Shown: piece after piece, positions 31,362 through 37,239 of the stretch | Numbering within the stretch: the first letter of the stretch is position 1 | Layout of the letters: every line of letters starts with the position of its first letter | Origin: Mesorhizobium sp. LSHC420B00 | GTDB lineage: Bacteria > Pseudomonadota > Alphaproteobacteria > Rhizobiales > Rhizobiaceae | Length of the DNA: 37,239 bases | Assembly: GCF_000503055.1 (NCBI RefSeq) | Contig: NZ_AYVY01000020.1 | Coordinates: 49,043-86,281 of the forward strand | Direction: 5' to 3' | The notes under the pieces: generated by a model | Told to the model about the DNA's origin: nothing | What the model saw: only the letters and a program-made list of their open reading frames with translations | Databases searched by the model: none | Translations under genes and position numbers: made by a program

Positions 31362-31621
31362 GGCTTTCGTCCTGCGCCCTGCCCATCACCGAATCATCCA
31401 CGTTCAGAACGCGTTATCCCTGAAACATTACGCGCCGTGTGAACCGCACGTCAATAAAGCGATCGCGACTGTCCCCTGCTAACGCTAATGTAAGTGGTGC
31501 ATGGCCATCACAAGACCGGCAAAAGCACACCGATTTGTTGACTAAAAGGCCGCGCCTGCTATGTGTCGCGCACCCTTTTCAAGGGCTTTCCCAAGGCCCA
31601 AACCCCCATTTTGGAGGAAGC

Positions 31622-33613
31622 ATGACCTCGCGCGAACAACATGACCGGATGGCCAATGCGATCCGTTTTCTCGCCATGGACGCCGTCGAGAAGGCAAACT
31701 CCGGCCACCCCGGGCTGCCCATGGGCTGTGCCGACATCGCCACCGTGCTGTTCACCCGCTTTCTCAAATACGATCCGAAGAACCCGCATTGGCCGGATCG
31801 CGACCGCTTTATCCTGTCGGCCGGCCACGGCTCGATGCTGCTTTACTCGCTGCTCTATCTGAACGGCTACGAAGACATCACCATCGACCAGATCAAGCAG
31901 TTCCGCCAATTGGGGTCGAGGACCGCGGGCCACCCGGAATACGGCCATGCCGCCGGCATCGAGACGACGACGGGCCCACTCGGCCAGGGCCTTGCCAATT
32001 CGGTCGGTTTCGCGCTCGGCGAGCGCATCATGAATGCCGCTTTCGGCAACGATCTCGTCGACCACTACACCTATGTGCTGGCCGGTGACGGCTGCCTGAT
32101 GGAAGGCGTGTCCCAGGAAGCCATCGCGCTTGCCGGACATCTGAAGCTGAACAAGCTGATCGTCTTCTGGGACAACAACAACATCTCCATCGACGGCCCG
32201 GTGTCGCTGGCCGACAACACCGATCAGGTCGCCCGCTTCCAGGCGTCCGGCTGGAACGCCAGCCATATCGACGGCCAGGACCCGGAAGCGATCGCCTATG
32301 CCATTGAAGCGGCCCGCCACTCCGACAAGCCGACGATGATTGCCTGCAAGACGACGATCGGCTTCGGCGCGCCGACCAAGGCCGGTACCAACAAGGCGCA
32401 TGGCTCGCCGCTCGGCGCCGAGGAAATCGCCGGCGCCAGAAAATTCTTCGGCTGGGATTATCCGCCGTTCGAGGTTCCGGCCGATATCCTCGACGCATGG
32501 CGTACCGCCGGCCGGGCCGGCGTCAAGGCGCGCACCGACTGGGAAAGCCGCCTTGCCAAGGCCGACACCAAATTGCGCGGCGAATTCGAACGCCGCATCG
32601 GTGGCACGCTGCCGGCCAACTTCGATGCTGTCATTGGCGATTACAAGAAGAAGCTCGCCGCCGACAAGCCGAAGGTCGCCACCCGCAAATCGTCGGAAAT
32701 GGCGCTGGAGGTCATCAACGGCGCCGTGCCCGAAACCATCGGCGGCTCGGCCGATTTGACCGGCTCCAACAACACCAAGACCAGCCAGACCAAGAACATC
32801 ACTGCCGACGATTACGGCCAGCGCTATGTCCACTACGGCATTCGCGAGCACGGCATGGCGGCCGCGCTCAACGGGCTGACGCTGCATGGCGGCATTGTCG
32901 CCTATGGCGGCACCTTCATGTGCTTTTCCGATTATGCCCGTCCGGCGATGCGGCTTGCCTCGTTGATGGGCATCCGCTCGATCTTCGTCATGACCCATGA
33001 TTCCATCGGCCTTGGCGAAGACGGCCCGACCCATCAGCCGGTCGAGCATCTGGCAGCACTTCGCGCCATCCCGAACCACAATGTCTTCCGCCCGGCCGAC
33101 GCGGTGGAAACCGCGGAATGCTGGCAGCTGGCCATTGAATCGGAAAAGACGCCTTCGACTTTGGCGCTGACCCGGCAGAACCTGCCGACGGTACGCAACG
33201 ACTTCGTTGCGGAAAACCTCTCCAGCCGCGGCGCCTATGAACTTGCCGCCGCAAGTGGCGAGGCGGCGGTGACAATCTTCGCTTCGGGCTCCGAGGTCGA
33301 GATCGCCCTGGCCGCGCGCGAGGCGCTGGAAAAGCACGGCCATGCTACCCGCGTCGTCTCGGTGCCGTGCTTCGAATTGTTCGACAAGCAGAGCGCCGAC
33401 TATCGCAGCAGGATGATCGGCAATGCGCCGCTCAAGATTGCCATCGAAGCCGGCATCCGTCAGGGCTGGGATTATTTCATCGGCACCGAAGGCATCTTTA
33501 TCGGTATGACCGGCTTCGGCGCCTCCGGCACGATCGAACAGCTCTATCCGCATTTCGGCATCACCGCCGAAGCAACGGTGAAGGCGGCGGAAGCCCGTCT
33601 GCACGGCAAATGA
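31622..33613 (+). CDS. tkt: Transketolase
   Basis: A 663-aa thiamine-diphosphate enzyme that transfers two-carbon units between sugar phosphates in the pentose phosphate and Calvin-type pathways. Conserved elements: [45 protein letters not shown], the TPP motif [33 protein letters not shown], the pyrimidine-binding part [13 protein letters not shown] and [25 protein letters not shown], and the C-terminal domain. The frame is open back to 31439 but GGAGGAAGC lies directly before ATG 31622, which gives the normal N-terminus. gap follows 158 bp downstream. Confidence 0.97.
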   Translation: MTSREQHDRMANAIRFLAMDAVEKANSGHPGLPMGCADIATVLFTRFLKYDPKNPHWPDRDRFILSAGHGSMLLYSLLYLNGYEDITIDQIKQFRQLGSRTAGHPEYGHAAGIETTTGPLGQGLANSVGFALGERIMNAAFGNDLVDHYTYVLAGDGCLMEGVSQEAIALAGHLKLNKLIVFWDNNNISIDGPVSLADNTDQVARFQASGWNASHIDGQDPEAIAYAIEAARHSDKPTMIACKTTIGFGAPTKAGTNKAHGSPLGAEEIAGARKFFGWDYPPFEVPADILDAWRTAGRAGVKARTDWESRLAKADTKLRGEFERRIGGTLPANFDAVIGDYKKKLAADKPKVATRKSSEMALEVINGAVPETIGGSADLTGSNNTKTSQTKNITADDYGQRYVHYGIREHGMAAALNGLTLHGGIVAYGGTFMCFSDYARPAMRLASLMGIRSIFVMTHDSIGLGEDGPTHQPVEHLAALRAIPNHNVFRPADAVETAECWQLAIESEKTPSTLALTRQNLPTVRNDFVAENLSSRGAYELAAASGEAAVTIFASGSEVEIALAAREALEKHGHATRVVSVPCFELFDKQSADYRSRMIGNAPLKIAIEAGIRQGWDYFIGTEGIFIGMTGFGASGTIEQLYPHFGITAEATVKAAEARLHGK

Positions 33614-33771
33614 AATTAAGCCCCGATCCGCAAAGGCTGGCATAGCGGTTTTGCCGGCCGGCGGAGCACTAATCGATTTAAATCCGAGCCTCGGCGGCTG
33701 GATTCTTTGCCCGTCCGCCGTTATGAAGCTGCGGACTTGATCTTCGGCCCCCAACTCCCAGGGAGAGAACA

Positions 33772-34782
33772 ATGACCGTCAGAGTTGCCATCAATGGATT
33801 CGGCCGCATCGGCCGCAACATCCTGCGCGCCATCCACGAATCCGGCCGCAAGGATATCGACGTCGTCGCCGTCAACGATCTCGGCCCGGTCGAGACCAAC
33901 GCGCATCTGCTGCGCTTCGACAGCGTGCATGGCCGCTTTCCGCATGAGGTGACGGTTGACGGCGATCAGATCATCGTCGGCAAGGAAAAATTCAAGGTCA
34001 CCGCGATCAAGGATCCGACGCAACTGCCGTGGAAGGAACTCGGCATCGACATCGCGCTCGAATGCACCGGCATCTTCACCGCCCGCGACAAGGCCGCCGC
34101 CCATCTGACCGCCGGTGCCAAGCGCGTTCTCGTCTCCGCTCCGGCGGAGGGGGCCGACCTCACCGTCGTCTATGGCATCAATCACGACAAGCTGACCAAG
34201 GACCACATCGTCATCTCGAACGCCTCCTGCACCACCAACTGCTTGGCGCCGCTGGCGGCCGTGCTGAATGAGGCCGTCGGCATCGAGAAGGGCATGATGA
34301 CGACGATCCACTCCTATACTGGCGACCAGCCGACGCTGGACACCATGCACAAGGACCTCTACCGCGCCCGCGCCGCCGCGCTTTCGCAGATTCCGACCTC
34401 GACCGGTGCCGCCAAGGCCATCGGCCTGGTACTGCCCGAGCTCAAGGGCAAGCTCGACGGCATCTCCATCCGCGTGCCGACCCCGAACGTCTCGCTGGTC
34501 GATTTCAAGTTCATCGCCAAGCGGTCGACCACCGTCCAGGAAATCAACGACGCGGTAATCGCGGCTTCGAACGGCAAGCTGAAGGACATCCTTGCCGTCA
34601 CTCGTCATCCCAATGTTTCTATCGACTTCAACCACGATCCGCACTCCTCGATCGTGGCGCTCGACCAGACCAAGGTCATGGACGGCAATTTCGTTTCGGT
34701 GCTGGCCTGGTACGACAATGAGTGGGGCTTCTCCAACCGCATGGGCGACACCGCTGTCGCCTTCGGCAAGACCATCGCCTGA
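33772..34782 (+). CDS. gap: Glyceraldehyde-3-phosphate dehydrogenase, type I
   Basis: A 336-aa NAD(P)-dependent dehydrogenase of glycolysis, gluconeogenesis and the Calvin cycle. NAD-binding start [17 protein letters not shown]; catalytic C153 in [13 protein letters not shown]; catalytic His in [18 protein letters not shown] and [12 protein letters not shown] are typical. GGGAGAG precedes the ATG. tkt-gap is the usual start of the rhizobial tkt-gap-pgk cluster, but here a terminator and an antiporter gene follow instead of pgk. Confidence 0.97.
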   Translation: MTVRVAINGFGRIGRNILRAIHESGRKDIDVVAVNDLGPVETNAHLLRFDSVHGRFPHEVTVDGDQIIVGKEKFKVTAIKDPTQLPWKELGIDIALECTGIFTARDKAAAHLTAGAKRVLVSAPAEGADLTVVYGINHDKLTKDHIVISNASCTTNCLAPLAAVLNEAVGIEKGMMTTIHSYTGDQPTLDTMHKDLYRARAAALSQIPTSTGAAKAIGLVLPELKGKLDGISIRVPTPNVSLVDFKFIAKRSTTVQEINDAVIAASNGKLKDILAVTRHPNVSIDFNHDPHSSIVALDQTKVMDGNFVSVLAWYDNEWGFSNRMGDTAVAFGKTIA

Positions 34783-34809
34783 TCGCAGAACCATCTTCTC
34801 GACTTGGAC

Positions 34810-34836
34810 AACGCCCGGCTCAGTCCGGGCGTTTTT
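34810..34836 (+). terminator. Intrinsic terminator of gap
   Basis: Stem AACGCCCGG (34810-34818) / CCGGGCGTT (34825-34833), loop CTCAGT, followed directly by more T residues (TTTTT run 34832-34836). It starts 27 bp after the gap stop codon. Confidence 0.93.
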
Positions 34837-34853
34837 CGTTGCAGCACGCCCCC

Positions 34854-34954
34854 CCGAGGCAGCCTCAGCTGCTCGGAGGTGCCAAAACATTCGACTATCG
34901 GCAGCGTAGGGCGAAAAGCCGCGCTGCTGCCTTGCAGCGGCCATGTCTTCGCCC
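34854..34954 (+). other. Hairpin-rich leader of the antiporter gene
   Basis: Two structures between the gap terminator and the antiporter ATG. Hairpin 1 (34854-34876): CCGAGGCAG / CTGCTCGG with one bulge. Hairpin 2 (34909-34954): outer stem GGGCGAA / TTCGCCC, inner stem GCCGCGCTGC / GCAGCGGC with one bulged G, loop TGCCTT. They lie 47-147 bp before the start codon. A leader with regulatory structure is possible; it matches no riboswitch class I know. Confidence 0.45.
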
Positions 34955-35000
34955 CACTCTCCCGTGATGCCGGAGCATATCGACTAGGGGCGACCAACGA

Positions 35001-36890
35001 ATGGAGCATGGTATCTATCTGGTGACGCTCGTTGGCGCAGCACTTGTCGTTGCCGCCGCGTTTTCGAGCCTGATCGCCTTCCGTTTCGGCGCCCCCCTCC
35101 TGCTGCTGTTTCTCTGCATCGGCCTTGCCACCGGAACCGACGGTCTCGGCATCCATTTCGACAATGCCCGATTTGCCTATTTTGCCGGCTCATTGGCGCT
35201 GGCGGTCATCCTTTTCGATTCCGGCTTCGGCACGCCGCTCAATGCCTTGCGGCAGGCGGCCGGGCCGGCGCTGTCGCTGGCGACCTTCGGCGTCCTTTTG
35301 ACCACTGGCTTGTTCGGCGCCGCCGCCTATTATTTGCTCGACCTGACATGGCTGGAATCCTTCCTGCTCGGTGCCGCCGTCGCCTCGACCGACGCCGCGG
35401 CGGTGTTCTTCCTGCTGCGCGCCGGCGAGATCAATTTGCGCGAGCGCGTGCGTTCGACGCTCGAAGTGGAATCCGGCACCAATGACCCGATCGCCATCTT
35501 CCTGACCATCACGCTGGTCGAGGTCATCGCCGCCAACACCCACCCCGAGGCCAAGGTGCTGGTTACCGATCTTGCCGTCGGTTTCCTTGTCAACATGGGG
35601 CTCGGTGCGGTCATCGGTATTCTCGGCGGCATGGCCATCGTGCGCCTTGTCGATCGCCTCAATCTAGATCACGGCCTGCTGCCGATCTTCGTGCTGACGC
35701 TGTCGCTGATGGTGTTTGCCGCCGCCGGCGCCGTCGGCGGCTCCGGCTTCCTGGCGGTCTATCTCGCCGGCCTCATCGCCGGCAATTCCGATATCCGGGC
35801 TGTCACCATCCTCAAGCGCTTTCAGGACGGGATGTCGTGGTTGGCGCAGATCATCATGTTCCTGATCCTCGGCCTGTTCGCGACGCCTTCGCAATTTCCG
35901 GCGATCCTGGTGCCGGCGGTGCTGCTCGGACTGTTCCTGATATTTGTCGCACGGCCAGTCGCCGTCTGGCTATGCCTGGTGCCGTTCCGTCTGCCACGCC
36001 CGGAAGTCGCCTTTGTCTCATGGGTTGGCCTGCGTGGCGCCGTGTCGATCCTGCTTGCTATCACGCCGCTGCTCGGCGGTCTTGAGAACGGCCGCCTCAT
36101 CTTCAACACCGCCTTCATCATCGTGCTGGTCTCTCTGGTCATCCAGGGATGGACCGTCGGGCCGCTGGCGCGCCGCCTCGGCCTTATCGTGCCGGCCCGC
36201 CTGGGACCGCTCGACAAGGTCGAATTGGAACTGCCGGGCTCCGCCCATCATGAGCTTCTTGCCTACCGTGTGGCACCCGGCAGCCCGGTGGCGCGGGGCG
36301 AACGCATTCCGCGCTGGGCGCGGCCGTCGCTTGTGCTGCGAGACGGACGCTCGATGCGCTTCCAGGATATGGGCCGGCTGGCGGCTGGCGATCATGTCTA
36401 CATCTTCGTGCCGGACCGCTATCCGCGCCTGCTCGACAAGCTGTTCGCCAGCCGTGCCGTGGTCGATCCCGAGGATGCGGATTTCTTCGGCGCCTTTGCC
36501 GTCGATCCGTCACGCTCCGCCGAGGAACTGGAGACCGCCTACGCGCCGGGCCTGACCGAAGCGGAACGCAAGCTCACCATTGGCGATCTGGTCACGGCGC
36601 GGCTCGGCGGCCACGCCGAATATGCCGACCGCGTGCTGCTCGGTCCGATCGAGCTGATCGTCCGCGACGTCGACGACAAGGGCAGGATCACCGGCCTTGG
36701 CCTATCCTTCGAGCCGACCGCGCCGGTGGCACGCGTTCCGGTGTTCCTCAGCGCCGGCGAAATCCGCGACCGTATCGCCGCCTTCATCCGCAACCGGCGC
36801 AAGCCGGCCGAAGCGCGAGCGGTCGAGGCGGTGGCCGAAATGGAACCGGTTCCGCAGCCCGTGGTGGAAAAGACAACTGGCGAAGGCTGA
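35001..36890 (+). CDS. Potassium/proton antiporter, CPA1 family (NhaP2/CvrA type)
   Basis: A 629-aa inner-membrane antiporter. About 12-13 hydrophobic helices fill residues 1-395; the ion-binding signatures are AVASTDAAAVFFLLRAG (D131) and VESGTNDPIAIFLTI (N161-D162), and VSWVGLRGAVSILLA is conserved. The cytoplasmic C-terminus has a TrkA-C-like segment (HHELLAYRVAPGSPVARG to AAGDHVYIFVPD) and a CorC/HlyC-like domain (FGAFAVDPSRSAEEL to LIVRDVDDKGRITGLGLSFEP), the layout of NhaP2/CvrA potassium exporters. The last 40 residues are a charged, Pro-rich tail. The ATG has only a weak ribosome site. Confidence 0.88.
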   Translation: MEHGIYLVTLVGAALVVAAAFSSLIAFRFGAPLLLLFLCIGLATGTDGLGIHFDNARFAYFAGSLALAVILFDSGFGTPLNALRQAAGPALSLATFGVLLTTGLFGAAAYYLLDLTWLESFLLGAAVASTDAAAVFFLLRAGEINLRERVRSTLEVESGTNDPIAIFLTITLVEVIAANTHPEAKVLVTDLAVGFLVNMGLGAVIGILGGMAIVRLVDRLNLDHGLLPIFVLTLSLMVFAAAGAVGGSGFLAVYLAGLIAGNSDIRAVTILKRFQDGMSWLAQIIMFLILGLFATPSQFPAILVPAVLLGLFLIFVARPVAVWLCLVPFRLPRPEVAFVSWVGLRGAVSILLAITPLLGGLENGRLIFNTAFIIVLVSLVIQGWTVGPLARRLGLIVPARLGPLDKVELELPGSAHHELLAYRVAPGSPVARGERIPRWARPSLVLRDGRSMRFQDMGRLAAGDHVYIFVPDRYPRLLDKLFASRAVVDPEDADFFGAFAVDPSRSAEELETAYAPGLTEAERKLTIGDLVTARLGGHAEYADRVLLGPIELIVRDVDDKGRITGLGLSFEPTAPVARVPVFLSAGEIRDRIAAFIRNRRKPAEARAVEAVAEMEPVPQPVVEKTTGEG

Positions 36891-37068
36891 CCGCGTCGAC
36901 CCGAGCCGCGGAGCCCTGCCGCGAGGCTGAAGAATGGTTCGGCAACTGGCGTGGCGAGTCCATGTGGTCCGACATCGCCGGAAATCATCCCGATCGGCCG
37001 GCTGCGAGGGCATCTGGCCGAACAGTCGCCAATTCTCCGTGGCTGTACGGCGCGCCATAGGGGGCAGC

Positions 37069-37239
37069 TTAATTGTTGCGGGCCGCAACGAACTGCGCCG
37101 CTTGTTTCAGAAGCGCGGCTTGTTCGCCATAGGGCTCGAGCAGCGCATGAGCTTGGTCGACGAGGCCATGGAGCTGGTCCCGCGCCCAGTCCGGTCCGTG
37201 CAGCGCGACCAGCGTCGCCTTGCCGGCCGCGGCATCCTT
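37069..37239 (-). CDS. ispA: Polyprenyl (farnesyl/geranylgeranyl) diphosphate synthase, C-terminal fragment
   Basis: Only the last 56 codons are inside the window; the gene continues off the right edge. KDAAAGKATLVALHGPDWARDQ followed by AHALLEPYGEQAALLKQAAQFVAARNN is the typical C-terminal end of IspA-type trans-prenyltransferases, which chain isopentenyl diphosphate into C15-C20 precursors. The DDxxD motifs lie outside. The 36891-37068 gap to the convergent antiporter gene shows no gene and no clear terminator. Confidence 0.8.
   Translation of the reverse strand, partial: KDAAAGKATLVALHGPDWARDQLHGLVDQAHALLEPYGEQAALLKQAAQFVAARNN

Noticed and set aside
31559..33772. 737-codon open frame on the minus strand
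   Set aside because: It is the antisense shadow of transketolase; composition is Arg/Gly/Asp-rich with no family match, a common artefact in GC-rich genes.
33721..34944. 407-codon open frame on the minus strand
   Set aside because: Shadow of gap, running across the intrinsic terminator on the other strand.

Overview
The window looks like the chromosome of a Mesorhizobium-type alphaproteobacterium (order Rhizobiales). Codon use is GC-rich. Several gene neighbourhoods and proteins are typical of the order: pstSCAB-phoU-phoB, DUF2865, DUF4164-zapA divergent from tkt-gap, and an alphaproteobacterial RpoH. The palindromic intergenic repeats at 10188-10273 are of a kind I recognise from rhizobial genomes. 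Assignment below the order is inference.

Layout. 1-2271: the 5' part of a xylose-type sugar-binding protein gene (xylF) diverges from a ROK-family repressor, with two similar operator-like palindromes between them. 2281-7594: a complete leftward phosphate operon, pstS-pstC-pstA-pstB-phoU-phoB, with a three-unit PHO box before pstS and a stem-loop between pstS and pstC; phoR is absent. 7600-14583: small envelope and stress genes, namely a small lipoprotein, a DUF2865 protein, a 71-aa protein, a secreted TonB-C-like protein, a glutathione S-transferase with a histone-H1-like Lys/Ala tail, a VOC protein, an AHSA1 protein and a class III adenylate cyclase.

14727-24755: a mobile island of about 10 kb inserted in the 3' half of a tRNA-Glu(CTC) gene and bounded by a 51-bp perfect direct repeat. 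It carries a tyrosine integrase, an AlpA-like DNA-binding protein, two small unknown proteins, a TOPRIM-AAA primase/helicase, a terminase small-subunit-like protein, a complete large terminase, a 238-aa unknown, an opposite-strand membrane-anchored protein and a 172-aa winged-helix-like protein. No portal, capsid, tail or lysis gene is present. This is the profile of a phage satellite or a replicating packaging-dependent island. Its non-coding DNA is unusually structured: iteron-like repeats, palindromes and, just before the last gene, four 25-nt hairpins whose stems vary in a mostly compensated way while the 9-nt loop is conserved. The hairpin array and the terminase-without-capsid layout are the best candidates for something undescribed.

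24788-37239: ordinary chromosome again. It holds a VOC protein coupled to a membrane protein, an RluD-like pseudouridine synthase, the heat-shock sigma factor rpoH with a clear terminator, a DUF1579-like protein, an MBL-fold hydrolase, a 1-Cys peroxiredoxin, zapA with a DUF4164 gene, transketolase, glyceraldehyde-3-phosphate dehydrogenase with terminator, a K+/H+ antiporter with a hairpin-rich leader, and the 3' end of a polyprenyl (farnesyl) diphosphate synthase gene. All calls rest on reading the sequence; no database search was run.
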